The notes under the pieces are model-generated. The model was not told the DNA's origin. It searched no databases and saw nothing but the letters and a program-made list of their open reading frames with translations. Below, in pieces: positions 46,773 through 55,084 of a stretch of 64,000 nt of DNA (positions within the stretch are counted from its first letter, which is position 1; every line of letters begins with the position of its first letter). This stretch comes from Halorubrum xinjiangense (GTDB lineage: Archaea > Halobacteriota > Halobacteria > Halobacteriales > Haloferacaceae). Location of the stretch: contig NZ_FNBO01000005.1 in the NCBI RefSeq assembly GCF_900102375.1, positions 124,001 through 188,000 on the forward strand, in the 5' to 3' direction. Both the position numbers and the translations under genes were made by a program.

Positions 46773-46913
46773 CTACCCGCGTCCGGCGGCACACCCGGAA
46801 CAGGCGCGGGCCGACTCGTCCCAGTGGTCGTCGCAGACGGCGCGGCCGCAGCGGTCGCAGGTGCGGGTCGCGGTGGCCGCCTCGCAGACCTGACAGAGTC
46901 CGGTGAGGCTCAC
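46773..46913 (-). CDS. Zinc-finger microprotein
   Basis: GTG 46913 to TAG 46773 encodes 46 residues starting MSLTGLCQVCEAATATRTCD. Eight candidate zinc ligands occur in a B-box-like order: CxxC, CDRC, CDDH and CSGC (CGRAVCDDHWDESARACSG). This small double zinc-binding protein is convergent with pyrF and divergent from trmY. No function is recognised. Confidence 0.7.
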   Translation of the reverse strand: MSLTGLCQVCEAATATRTCDRCGRAVCDDHWDESARACSGCAAGRG

Positions 46914-46934
46914 GGCGGCAGTTGGGTCGCACGC

Positions 46935-46940
46935 CTTATC
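46935..46940 (+). promoter_or_regulatory. TATA-like box of trmY
   Basis: CTTATC lies 24-29 bases before ATG 46964 and is the only AT-rich stretch between the microprotein gene and trmY. Confidence 0.5.
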
Positions 46941-46963
46941 AGGATCGGGGGCGAGCCCCGGAT

Positions 46964-47578
46964 ATGCGCCAGTTCGTCGTCATCGGCCGCGACGTGCCCA
47001 TCGACCCCGACGCGATCTCGCTGTCGGACGTCCCGGGCGCCGGGCGGCTCGACCTCCTCTGTCGGTGCGTCAGCGCCGGCGTCTTCCTCTCGCACGGGAT
47101 CCGCGAGTCGGTCCGGGTCCACCTCGTCGTCGCCGACGAGTTCACCGTCACCTTCGATTCCGACACGCTCCGGCACCTCCACCCCGACGAGCGCAACGTC
47201 GCCGCGCGGGTCCGCGACGCGCTCGCCGCGAAGGCGGACGCGATCGGGCACATGCCCGCGGACGTCTCCCCGGGCGTCGAACTCCGCCGGATGGGACTCG
47301 ACGCGACGCTCGACCGACTCGTCGGCGACGACGGCCGCGGCCCGGACGGAACGCTCGTCCACCTCCACGAGGAGGGCGACCCGCTCGTCGACGCCGAGCC
47401 ACCGACCGACCCCGTGTTCGTGCTCTCGGACCACCACGACTTCGCCGACACGGAGGCGGCGGCGATCGCCGACCGCGCCGAGCGACGGCTGCGCGTCGGG
47501 CCCGAACTCCTCCACGCAGATCACACGATCACGGTGGTCCACAACTGGCTCGACACCGACGGGTACGCCGAGTACTGA
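46964..47578 (+). CDS. trmY: tRNA (pseudouridine(54)-N1)-methyltransferase
   Basis: The 204-residue protein starts MRQFVVIGRDVPIDPDAISL and contains RLDLLCRCVSAGVFLSHGIR, FDSDTLRHLHPDERN, VFVLSDHHDF and HNWLDTDGY. These are features of the SPOUT-fold TrmY, which N1-methylates pseudouridine 54 in archaeal tRNA T-loops. The CHY zinc-finger gene follows 11 bases downstream and is probably co-transcribed. Confidence 0.92.
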   Translation: MRQFVVIGRDVPIDPDAISLSDVPGAGRLDLLCRCVSAGVFLSHGIRESVRVHLVVADEFTVTFDSDTLRHLHPDERNVAARVRDALAAKADAIGHMPADVSPGVELRRMGLDATLDRLVGDDGRGPDGTLVHLHEEGDPLVDAEPPTDPVFVLSDHHDFADTEAAAIADRAERRLRVGPELLHADHTITVVHNWLDTDGYAEY

Positions 47579-47589
47579 CCCCGAGACCG

Positions 47590-48036
47590 ATGCCGACCGA
47601 TTCCTCCGACCCCTCCGACCGCGAGACGACGCCGCCCGCCGACCGAAAGACGACGACCGCCCCGGACACCGACCCGCGCTTCGAGGTCCCCCTGCGCGGA
47701 ATCGACGTCGACCCCGAGACGCGCTGCGCGCACTGGGACGCCCCCGTCGACGTGGTCGCGCTCCGGTTCGGATGCTGTGAGACGTACTACCCCTGCGACG
47801 CCTGTCACGACGCGGCCACCGGCCACGAGGCGGTCCCGTGGCCCCGCGAGCGCTTCGACGAGCCGGCGGTCCTGTGCGGCGTCTGCGGGGCGACGCTCAC
47901 CGCCCGGGCCTATCTCGACGGAACAGACGCCTGTCCCGCGTGCGACGCGCGGTTCAACCCCGGTTGTCGAAAACACCGCGACCGGTACTTCGAGGTGAAA
48001 GGGTCGGACGGCGGGGAGGACAAGGACGATTTATAA
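47590..48036 (+). CDS. CHY zinc-finger protein
   Basis: The 148-residue protein has a disordered 30-residue head, then RCAHWD, FGCCETYYPCDACHD, LCGVCGATLTARAYL and DACPACDARFNPGCRKH. These Cys/His clusters form the CHY zinc finger known from RCHY1-like proteins and found alone in microbes. It follows trmY by 11 bases. The C-terminal DDL* stop overlaps a TTTATAA motif that marks the edge of the hairpin element. Confidence 0.85.
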   Translation: MPTDSSDPSDRETTPPADRKTTTAPDTDPRFEVPLRGIDVDPETRCAHWDAPVDVVALRFGCCETYYPCDACHDAATGHEAVPWPRERFDEPAVLCGVCGATLTARAYLDGTDACPACDARFNPGCRKHRDRYFEVKGSDGGEDKDDL

Positions 48037-48049
48037 GTGACGAGCCGGT

Positions 48050-48625
48050 GCGGTGGCGCGCGCCTCCGAGCGCCCATCGGGCGCGAGGAGCGCGTGCGAG
48101 GGACGCGGTGAGCGCTCGCAGAGCGCGAACCGCGAGGCTGGGGAGGCGTGAGGTGCGGTCGCGGTGCGGGGCGGGGCGGGGCGGGACTCAAAGGGGCAGT
48201 CGCGAGGCCGCAGTAGGCGTTCACGAGAGCGGAGCTCTCGTGAGCCAATCAGAACGCGAGGCGTTCTGATGACGACGTAAGCACTGGAAGGAGCGAACGG
48301 AGTGAGCGACTGAAGCGCGCAACGAGCGTACTGCGGCCTCGCGGCTGGGGCTTTGGTGGTGTTCGTCGTCGATCAGCAGGCATCTACGTATAGCCGAGCG
48401 GCTAGGGCTTTGGTGGTGTTCGTCGTCGATCAGCAGGCATCTACGTATAGCCGAGCGGCTAGGGCTTTGGTGGTGTTCGTCGTCGATCAGCAGGCATCTA
48501 CGTATAGCCTCGCGACTGGGGCTTTGGTGATGTCCACCGACGATCCGAGATCACCCATTTATAAACAACTGAAAGTGACCTTGGCTCTGTCACCTGTCGA
48601 TCTGCGTTCTATCATTTATAACTAA
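48050..48625 (-). repeat. Composite hairpin element, copy 3 (inverted)
   Basis: Read on the minus strand it is in the same order as copies 1 and 2. The module array (48341-48625) has five 57-bp units starting at 48341, 48398, 48455, 48512 and 48569; the second and third are identical and the first differs at few bases. The main hairpin arms are 48329-48355 and 48189-48215, with inner stem GCGAGGCCGCAGTA and one C-A mismatch besides the CCC bulge. The loop holds two extra perfect hairpins (48221-48243 and 48249-48269). The tail (48050-48188) has the two further stem-loops. Plus-strand reading of the array keeps a 19-residue repeat frame open. Confidence 0.85.
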
Positions 48626-48759
48626 ACTGCCTGACTTTTGGCGGTGGCCGTGGCTGCCGCCAATTTGCCCGGTCCTCACCGATTCTCGTTCTATCTGATC
48701 TTCTCTGATCGCCCCCCTTTCGGAAGGATTAAAAGAACGAGCGGCCTTCTGTCGAGTGC

Positions 48760-48832
48760 GGGCCGGTGGGGTAGCTTGGTATCCTTCGGCCTTCGGGTGG
48801 CCGTAACCACGATTCAAATTCGTGCCGGCCCA
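48760..48832 (+). tRNA. tRNA-Pro (anticodon CGG)
   Basis: GGGCCGG (48760-48766) pairs with CCGGCCC (48825-48831), discriminator A. The anticodon arm is CGGCC-TTCGGGT-GGCCG, so the anticodon is CGG. The T arm is CACGA-TTCAAAT-TCGTG. A TTAAAAG box lies at 48729-48735, about 28 bases upstream. The last 13 bases of the tRNA and two more recur at 49694-49708, marking an integration target. Confidence 0.95.
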
Positions 48833-48834
48833 CT
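48820..48834 (+). repeat. att-like repeat a (tRNA-Pro 3' end)
   Basis: TCGTGCCGGCCCACT occurs here and, identically, at 49694-49708. It includes the tRNA acceptor strand. Confidence 0.75.
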
Positions 48835-49202
48835 ACCCCCTTATACTTTTTCCAGCCTCAGAGACCTCTCTTCGCCCGGCAGTCCAGCTGTTTCGCCAGC
48901 TGGACCGCCCGGCAGTCCGCCCGCTACTGCTGGCAGACCGCCCGACGTGAGCTCCCGCCTTCTCTCCAAGCGGTCGGCAACCTTGCGGTCCGTGAGGTCC
49001 GGCGGACCCGGACCGAACGGTGCCGACCGCGCACCGGCGACCGGAGGGAGCCGAACGGGTGGCGGTGCGGTCCGCCTTGGCCTTCCAAGGAGACTAACTC
49101 TGTAAACGACTGTACCGGCTGTTTTCAGGCACTTCAGGAATTTACAGTACAGAATACAGTAAGAGATAGTTATTTACGGTATCGGGCGATTTGTTCACCC
49201 GC
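48833..49202. other. Intergenic stretch after tRNA-Pro
   Basis: No gene. It holds GC-rich hairpins such as CCAGCTG-TTTCG-CCAGCTGG near 48888-48905, a segment at about 48967-49010 shared with 18205-18248, and an AT-richer promoter region with TACAG repeats (49100-49175). Confidence 0.5.
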
Positions 49203-49457
49203 ATGCCACCTGAAGGCTACCAGTCGATCACGGTCTCCGACGAGACCGCCAACCTGCTCGCACAGGTCATGATTTCCGGCGATTTAGACAACATGTCGGA
49301 GGCTGTCACGGTTTCTGCCAAGGCCGCTCTGGACCAAGATCTCGGTCGTGGCCCCGACCTCGAAGACGTCGACGACCTCGACCGGACGCTTCAGCAACTC
49401 CATGAGGCGCATCTACAGATCGCCAGTAGCCTCGGAGAGCTACAAGAGCGCCTGTGA
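49203..49457 (+). CDS. Small ribbon-helix-helix-like protein, island gene
   Basis: The 84-residue protein starts MPPEGYQSITVSDETANLLA. A short beta strand (QSITVSD) followed by two helices suggests a ribbon-helix-helix DNA-binding fold like small antitoxins or plasmid regulators; the rest is a helix rich in Asp/Leu (EDVDDLDRTLQQLHEAHLQ). A TTATTTA box lies about 30 bases before ATG 49203, with TACAG repeats further upstream as possible operators. No toxin partner is visible. Confidence 0.6.
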   Translation: MPPEGYQSITVSDETANLLAQVMISGDLDNMSEAVTVSAKAALDQDLGRGPDLEDVDDLDRTLQQLHEAHLQIASSLGELQERL

Positions 49458-49900
49458 CCCTGTTGTGGGGGATTCGGTGGTAACACCGAACCCACCCACC
49501 TGCCGACCCACCCATACCCCCTGTCGGCCGCCTGCGGCCCGAGACGGCCCGCGTCGAGGGGCGCGGGCCCCCCTCAATGGGGGGTCCGCGCCGCCGACCG
49601 GGCAGGTGGTGGTCTCTCGGTGCCCTGGACTCGTGCTATCTCTCTGTACACCCGTTAGAGCCTGTCACGGTCGATTTCTGTCGTAATTCCCCGTCGTGCC
49701 GGCCCACTTCTCCCGCACTTTGTTCGGAGCCGACGAAACCGCAACACAGCGTCGGCTCCGACATCACAGCACCGCACCGCCGTGGTTGATTCGAATCGCG
49801 TCGCAACCTGGAGTCCCCGCGTTCATGGGTTTTGCTCTGGAGTCGAACAGCGATCGCGTTCGAACCATAATAAACCGTCACACAGCCTGATCCCTCGTGT
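49458..49900. other. Gene-free stretch with strong hairpins and att-like repeat
   Basis: No supported gene. A hairpin TTCGGTG-GTAA-CACCGAA follows the stop at about 49474-49491 and may act as a terminator. A very GC-rich hairpin CGCGGGCCCCCC-TCAAT-GGGGGGTCCGCG lies at about 49561-49590, and GGAGCCGAC...GTCGGCTCC at about 49726-49762. The hybrid att-like unit is at 49694-49718. Confidence 0.5.
49694..49718 (+). repeat. att-like repeat b (hybrid)
   Basis: Bases 49694-49708 equal the tRNA-Pro end; bases 49703-49718 (CCCACTTCTCCCGCAC) equal 52910-52925. The unit therefore carries both halves of a former junction. Confidence 0.75.
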
Positions 49901-50534
49901 TCAGATAAGCTGATTCCATGCGAGCGCGAACGATCTCAGCCACTCGTCAGCAGTTTCTGCTTCGGCGTTGTTGAAACAGTTTGAAAAGTGGTAGTTCTAC
50001 GTTTTACCTCACGAAAGACACGTTCGACGCTGTTCCGATTTCCATGTCGTTCGTATCTGAAATCGAGGCCACGGTTTTCACATGCTCGCTGAAGTGGAAC
50101 CGCACCATCAACGAGAAAGATCGCGTCATCCACGTCGTGTTTTTCGCGGCGTTCCGCGAAGAACTGATCTGCGATCACGTTCGTTCTTGTCGGCTCAAGC
50201 TTTGTGTAAAGTAAATCGTTTGAGTCAGGATCGACGGCAGCGTACGGCCAATATTTTTATCGTCAAGCTGAATCACCGTTTCATCAACCGCAACGTGATT
50301 CGGGCTCCGACCAGATTCCGGCTGTCGATCGGCCTTGTGAACCCAGTTATGAACAGTGGATCGAACCCGATCAACACCAAATACCCCAAGAAACGAAACA
50401 GTATTCGAAAGCGATAATCCAGACAAGTGTTGCTGAATACTGAGCTTCATCAACAGTTTCGGTGTTGCCTCGCGCTCCACAAACTCTAAGCTGATCCCGT
50501 TTAAACAGCCGTTGAGACGGTCATTTTCGGGCAT
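49901..50534 (-). pseudogene. IS6-family transposase, frameshifted
   Basis: Read on the minus strand, the protein is recognisable in three pieces. The first is KLSIQQHLSGLSLSNTVSFL...VHNWVHKAD...HVAVDETVIQLDD with the first catalytic Asp. After a frameshift near 50260 comes YWPYAAVDPDSNDLLYTKLE and IFLVDGAVPLQRACENRG with the second Asp, then RNSVERVFREVKRR with Glu. After a second shift near 49985 the normal end AEAETADEWLRSFALAWNQL is found. This is the haloarchaeal IS6 group, and the two shifts make it non-functional. Terminal inverted repeats were not located. Confidence 0.85.
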
Positions 50535-50693
50535 AGATCACAACCACCCCCACATGTGGTACCGCGAGTTCCGCGAACTCGTGTTAACCACCGCAGTCTA
50601 CAACCCCGGGCAATCGCTCAAACAGTGCCCCGGGGCCGGCATCGGGTTCACCAAAACAAACAGTTCTCAAAAACGAGAACCCGACGAGAGGCG

Positions 50694-50700
50694 TTAAATA
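50694..50700 (+). promoter_or_regulatory. TATA box of the transducer gene
   Basis: TTAAATA lies 23-29 bases before ATG 50723. Confidence 0.6.
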
Positions 50701-50722
50701 GCGGATCGAGCAGTATCAAGAT

Positions 50723-52621
50723 ATGGGCTTGGAAAACACCGAATCGGCGCTTCAGCAGTACATAGAGAACACGCCGAATGGCACAGAGATTCCTGACGAG
50801 ACATTCAGCCGGCGGCACATCGGTGTGTTGGCGTTCACGCTCGCGTTGCTTCCGTTTGTCTTCGGAGTCAGCCGGATGACCGGAATGGAGTCGATCACTG
50901 GTGCCGAATTACCGGTCATCCCACTGCTCCACTCCGTTGTTGGCACTGGTATCGTGTTTGGATTGGTGGTGATAGCTGTACTCCCGGTACTCCCTCGCAG
51001 AATTAGCGCAGCTACCGGCTCGATTGCGTTCATGGTACAAGGGTCGGTGCTAGCCTACTTTACAGGCGGATTCATCGAGGCACATTTCCTCTACTTTGTG
51101 GGAGTCGGGCTTGTCGCACTCTACGAAGACTGGGTGCCGTTCGCGATCACAATCGGATATGTCGCCCTCCAACACAGCGTCTTCGGGCTCCTAGAGTGGT
51201 TCACAGTCTACAATCATCCGGCAGCGATGGCTAACCCAATCGTCTGGGGCGGGATACACGCTCTTGGGGTGCTGATGCTTGCGGGGACAATCACGTTCCT
51301 TTGGCAGTCGCTCGCGATTCAGCGACAACAGGCCCGCGAGAAGGTCCAAGAGAAACTGGAAGAAGCAAAGGAAGCGAGAGATCGCGCCAAGGATAAAGAA
51401 GAGGAGGCGGCCGAACAGCGCCAGGAGATGCAGGAGCTTAACGCGGAACTTGAGCAGGCCGCTGCCGATTACCAGTCGGTCATGGTCGAGTGTGCAGCCG
51501 GTGATTTCACCCGGCGACTCGATACCGACGTGAGCAACGAGGCAATGGGGGACATCGCCACCACGTTCAACGATATGGTAGAAGATCTTGAACTGACGTT
51601 CGCGCAGATCCAAAATTTCGCAGATGAGGTGGCGTCCGCAAGTGAAGACGTGAGTTCATCGACGGCAGAGACACAGCGTGCGAGCGAGCAGGTCGCGGAC
51701 TCTATCCAAGCGATTTCGGCAGACGCGGATACACAGCACGGGCAGAGCCGAGAGGCGTCGAACGAGATGCAGAATCTCTCTGGGACAGTTGAAGAAGTTG
51801 CGTCCTCAGCAGACGAAGTTGCTACAGCCTCGGAGGATGCAGTTGAGCTCAGTAATAACGGCCAAGCCGCGGCGTCAGAAGCGATTGATGAGATGGAAGA
51901 TATCGAGTCTCAGTCTGAGCAGACGGTCGATCAGGTCAACACGCTGGCGAGCGAGCTCGATGAAATTGGAGAGGTTGTGGAGTTGATCGAGGATATTGCT
52001 GGGCAGACGAACTTGCTCGCGCTGAATGCCTCGATAGAAGCGGCTCGTGCTGGTGAGGCCGGGTCAGGGTTCGCGGTGGTGGCGGACGAAGTGAAAGGGC
52101 TTGCAGAGGAGACTGCGGAGGCGGCGGATGACGTTACTGAGCGTATCGAGCGCGTCCAGTCTAACTCCGATGAGACTGTTGAGGATATGGAGGCAATGCA
52201 GGAGCGGGTTCGTTCGGGTGCTGACACGGTTGAGTCGGCTCTCACTGCGCTCGATGGGATCACAACTACCGTCGAAGGAGTTAATGATGGTATCCAAGAG
52301 ATTAGCGACGCAACAGACAGTCAAGCTGCCTCTACAGAGGAAGTCGTGAGCATCGTCGAGGAGGTCGCTAACGCGGCAAATGAAGTGAACAGCGAATCCG
52401 ATAACGTTTCAGCAGCAGCCGAGGAACAAACCTCATCGCTTGCGGAGGTCTCTCAGAACGCAGAGAATCTCACAGAGCGAGCAGAGAAGCTTCAAGACCG
52501 CCTCAGTGGGTTAACTATTGATGTGGACCCTCAACGGGGTAGTGCTGCAACGGGCGAACAGGTAGGGATTCAAGCCGGTAGTTCGCTCACGGCAGTGGGT
52601 GACGGTGGCAGCATGGAGTGA
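50723..52621 (+). CDS. Methyl-accepting chemotaxis transducer, Htr8-like six-helix sensor
   Basis: The 632-residue transducer has six hydrophobic helices in residues 35-195. They include [41 protein letters not shown] and [13 protein letters not shown]; the conserved His residues recall the HtrVIII aerotaxis sensor. A HAMP-like segment ([21 protein letters not shown]) follows, then the signalling coiled coil with hairpin [20 protein letters not shown] and [12 protein letters not shown]. Methylation-site Glu/Gln pairs are plentiful. It would report oxygen or a redox signal to CheA. It lies inside the tRNA-Pro island, without che genes. Confidence 0.85.
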   Translation: MGLENTESALQQYIENTPNGTEIPDETFSRRHIGVLAFTLALLPFVFGVSRMTGMESITGAELPVIPLLHSVVGTGIVFGLVVIAVLPVLPRRISAATGSIAFMVQGSVLAYFTGGFIEAHFLYFVGVGLVALYEDWVPFAITIGYVALQHSVFGLLEWFTVYNHPAAMANPIVWGGIHALGVLMLAGTITFLWQSLAIQRQQAREKVQEKLEEAKEARDRAKDKEEEAAEQRQEMQELNAELEQAAADYQSVMVECAAGDFTRRLDTDVSNEAMGDIATTFNDMVEDLELTFAQIQNFADEVASASEDVSSSTAETQRASEQVADSIQAISADADTQHGQSREASNEMQNLSGTVEEVASSADEVATASEDAVELSNNGQAAASEAIDEMEDIESQSEQTVDQVNTLASELDEIGEVVELIEDIAGQTNLLALNASIEAARAGEAGSGFAVVADEVKGLAEETAEAADDVTERIERVQSNSDETVEDMEAMQERVRSGADTVESALTALDGITTTVEGVNDGIQEISDATDSQAASTEEVVSIVEEVANAANEVNSESDNVSAAAEEQTSSLAEVSQNAENLTERAEKLQDRLSGLTIDVDPQRGSAATGEQVGIQAGSSLTAVGDGGSME

Positions 52622-53007
52622 CGTTCAGCTACTGAACGCCCTGCGGGCGTTCCCGGCACTCATGTGTGTGAGTCGAAGGCTGAGAGGGTCGCAGTAAGTT
52701 AGTACCAACATGGCTACAGTCATGCGATTTCTCTGAAGTGTTCTAGAATGTTGTAGCTGATCGTGTTCTGACGATCAACGGGAAGGAGAACTGAGAAGCT
52801 ATATCCTGTTTCTCCCGGAGCTACTACCCGTCTTGAGTATATAAATTGGTTTTCCCAACTCGCAGGATACTCTCGCAGTCTTGCGTTTCTGCTTAACTTA
52901 ACGCGATCGCCCACTTCTCCCGCACCTTTTAAATAGACGAGCGATAGCGCCCTCCCTCGTTCGACGCACCGAACCGGTTGAGTGTCCAGAGCCCGAACCG
53001 GTTAGCG
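52622..53007. other. Right border of the tRNA-Pro island
   Basis: ACGCCC-TGC-GGGCGT at about 52636-52650 is a likely terminator hairpin for the transducer gene. The remainder is AT-richer. A minus-strand frame of 64 codons (GTG 52914 to 52720, MGDRVKLSRNARLREYPASW) is open with a TATTTAAA box 15-23 bases upstream, but its reality is doubtful. The att-like repeat 52910-52925 is followed by core sequence; the CCGAACCGGTT palindrome occurs twice near 52970 and 52995. Confidence 0.45.
52910..52925 (+). repeat. att-like repeat c
   Basis: CCCACTTCTCCCGCAC, identical to 49703-49718, at the point where GC-rich core sequence resumes. Confidence 0.7.
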
Positions 53008-53781
53008 ATGCCAACCAAGACCGTCGCGGGCGTCGACTGGGCGGGCGGCGCGTGGCTCGCGGTCGTGTTCGACGGCGACAACGAACCAGCGGCGCGCCTC
53101 GAACGCGACCTCGAAGCGCTGTGGAACGCCGGCGTCGACCGACTCCTAGTCGACGTGCCGATCGGGCTCCCGGACGACGCGGAGACCCTGGCCGCCCGCG
53201 AGGCGGTCGACTCGGCCGCGCGGTCGGCAGCGGAGCGCCCGAGCAGCGTCTTTCCCGTTCCGTCGCGGCGCGCGTGCGAGGCCGCGATGGAAGGGGCGGA
53301 CTACGAGGCGGTGAACGAACGGAACCGCGCGGACCTCGACAAGGGACTCAGCCGCCAGTCGTACCACATCGCGCCGGCGGTGGGCGAGGTGGACGCGTTC
53401 CTCCGGCGCGACGAGGCGGCCCGCGAGAGCGTGATGGAGGCGCACCCGGAGGTGTGCTTCCGCGGACTCAACGGCAGCCCGCTCGAACGCTCGAAGACGA
53501 CGGCGCCGGGCGTGGGCGAGCGACTCGGCGCGCTCGACGGTCACCTCGACGACCCGGGCGCCGCGCTCGGCCGGATCTGCCGACAGCTCACGGACGCACC
53601 GGCCGATGTCGCGGCCGACGCGGACCCGACAGTCGACGACGCCGTCGACGCACTCGGGCTGGCGGTCGTCGCTCGCCGCCCGGTCGACGACCTCCGGTTC
53701 CTCCCGGAAAGAGAGACGCACCGCGACAGCGAGGGAATTCCGATGCGGATGGCGTACTGGAGCGCGGCGCCGCTGGCGTGA
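53008..53781 (+). CDS. DUF429 family protein (predicted RNase H-like fold)
   Basis: The 257-residue protein starts MPTKTVAGVDWAGGAWLAVV, the DUF429 opening with an acidic residue on the first strand. It has DRLLVDVPIGLPD, SSVFPVPSRRACEA, EAHPEVCFRGLNG and VDDAVDALGLAVVA. These fit a predicted RNase H-like nuclease family of unknown role. ATG 53008 is preferred over an in-frame GTG 52978. Confidence 0.82.
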   Translation: MPTKTVAGVDWAGGAWLAVVFDGDNEPAARLERDLEALWNAGVDRLLVDVPIGLPDDAETLAAREAVDSAARSAAERPSSVFPVPSRRACEAAMEGADYEAVNERNRADLDKGLSRQSYHIAPAVGEVDAFLRRDEAARESVMEAHPEVCFRGLNGSPLERSKTTAPGVGERLGALDGHLDDPGAALGRICRQLTDAPADVAADADPTVDDAVDALGLAVVARRPVDDLRFLPERETHRDSEGIPMRMAYWSAAPLA

Positions 53782-53917
53782 GACGGAGCGGGAACCGAGG
53801 CATACGGCCGCGTGTCGGAGCGGGAAACGAGGCATGCGGTCGCGTGTCGGAACGCGCGGTCGATCCGATCCCGGCGTTGGTAAGGTTCAAGACCCTCTGT
53901 CACCCGCTACGACACGA

Positions 53918-54619
53918 ATGAAACTCTTCTCCTCGCGGGCGGACCGCCGGCGGGGGATCGCGGCCGCGGTCGGCGTCGCGGTCCTCGCGGTCGGTCTCTA
54001 CGTCGTCGTGAGCCGCTACGCGGGCTTCATCACCGACGCGCGGGCCCTCCGGACGTGGCTCGACCAGTTCGGCGTCTTCGCCCCCATCGTCTTCATCGGC
54101 ATCCAGGCCCTCCAAGTCATCGTCGCCCCGATTCCGGGACAGGTCGTCGCCCTCGTCGCAGGCTACCTCTTCGGCCCGGTGGCCGGGACCGTCTACAGCC
54201 TCACCGGCGTCCTCATCGGCAGCGCGGTCGCCTTCTCGCTCTCCAAGCGCTACGGTCGCTCCTTCGTCGAGAAGGTCATCCACGAGGACGTGATCGAGCG
54301 GTTCGACGGGTTCGTCGACACCGTCGGGATCCCCGGGCTGTTCGCGTTCGTCATCATCCCCGGGCTCCCCGACGACGCCATCTGCTTCCTGAGCGGGCTC
54401 ACCAAGTGGTCGCTCCCCACCTTCATCGCCGTCATCGCCGTCGGCCGCCTCCCGGCGTACGTCCTGACGGTGTACGCCGGCGGGGAGCTCGCGAGCGGGC
54501 GGTTCATCTCGGCGATGGCGCTCGTCGCGGTCGTCGTGGTCGCGTCCGCGGTCGGCTACTACAAGCAGGAGGCGGTCCGCGACCTCGTCGAGCGCGTCGA
54601 GCCCCGGCTCCCCTTCTGA
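53918..54619 (+). CDS. TVP38/TMEM64 family membrane protein
   Basis: The 233-residue protein has about six helices, with the SNARE-associated core FGVFAPIVFIGIQALQVIVAP, IPGQVVALVAGYLFGPVAGTVY, GSAVAFSLSKRYGRSFVEK and the re-entrant PGLPDDAICFLSGLT. These are DedA/VTT-domain proteins thought to scramble lipids. ATG 53918 is in frame with a longer GC-rich shadow upstream. Confidence 0.88.
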   Translation: MKLFSSRADRRRGIAAAVGVAVLAVGLYVVVSRYAGFITDARALRTWLDQFGVFAPIVFIGIQALQVIVAPIPGQVVALVAGYLFGPVAGTVYSLTGVLIGSAVAFSLSKRYGRSFVEKVIHEDVIERFDGFVDTVGIPGLFAFVIIPGLPDDAICFLSGLTKWSLPTFIAVIAVGRLPAYVLTVYAGGELASGRFISAMALVAVVVVASAVGYYKQEAVRDLVERVEPRLPF

Positions 54620-54658
54620 GGGGCTCGAAACGGGCGTGGCCGTGTCACCCCGACGCTG

Positions 54659-55084
54659 TCACCCCCACGTCCACTGCGAGTCGAGCACGAAGCGGTAGAG
54701 GCCGCTGACGACGATCGCGATCACGTTCGCGATCAGGTACATCACCCCGCCCCACTCGACGAGCGCGGCGAGCACGCCGAGCTGGATCGGGATCGCGGTG
54801 CCGCGGACGAGGTTCGTCTTCAGCAGTCCGGCGAAGTACTCGGAGACGCCCGTGTTCTGACTCGCGCGGAACGTCCACGCGTTGTTGAGGACGTACGAAC
54901 AGATGATCGTTATCTCGATAGCGATCGTTGCGCCGATGATGTAGTTCAGCCCGGCGACGTCGACGAACAGCCACAGCAGCGCCAGCTGGAGCCCCGCGGT
55001 GAGCGCGCCCACGACGAGGAACCGGCGCATCTGAACCGCGATCGGCCCGCTCGCGAGGTCGCGAAGGACCGATCGAATCATCAC
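54659..55084 (-). CDS. GtrA family membrane protein
   Basis: The 141-residue protein has four helices with the GtrA pattern FLVVGALTAGLQLALLWLF, YVLNNAWTFRAS and LYRFVLDSQWTWG. GtrA proteins help move polyprenyl-linked sugars or modify surface polysaccharide. Its ATG overlaps the sulfatase-like stop (ATGA), so it is translated with that gene. Confidence 0.88.
   Translation of the reverse strand: MMIRSVLRDLASGPIAVQMRRFLVVGALTAGLQLALLWLFVDVAGLNYIIGATIAIEITIICSYVLNNAWTFRASQNTGVSEYFAGLLKTNLVRGTAIPIQLGVLAALVEWGGVMYLIANVIAIVVSGLYRFVLDSQWTWG

Larger units (their letters stand above)
48833..52925. mobile_element. Composite island downstream of tRNA-Pro
   Basis: Two inserted segments are inferred from three partial attachment sequences: 48834-49694 (a small gene and GC-rich hairpins) and about 49718-52910 (broken transposase and transducer). 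The unit at 49694-49718 joins the tRNA end to CCCACTTCTCCCGCAC, which recurs at 52910-52925. Codon use of the transducer gene is AT-richer than its surroundings. No integrase is intact. Confidence 0.55.

Noticed and set aside
48341-48625. CRISPR array
   Set aside because: The 57-bp units are contiguous with no unique spacers, and no cas genes are nearby.
50512-50697. Short plus-strand gene upstream of the transducer
   Set aside because: Only 61 codons with no motif, overlapping the end of the transposase relic and the transducer promoter.
52720-52914. Small minus-strand gene at the island border
   Set aside because: GTG start, no recognised family, and a TATA-like box too close to the start; kept only as a remark.
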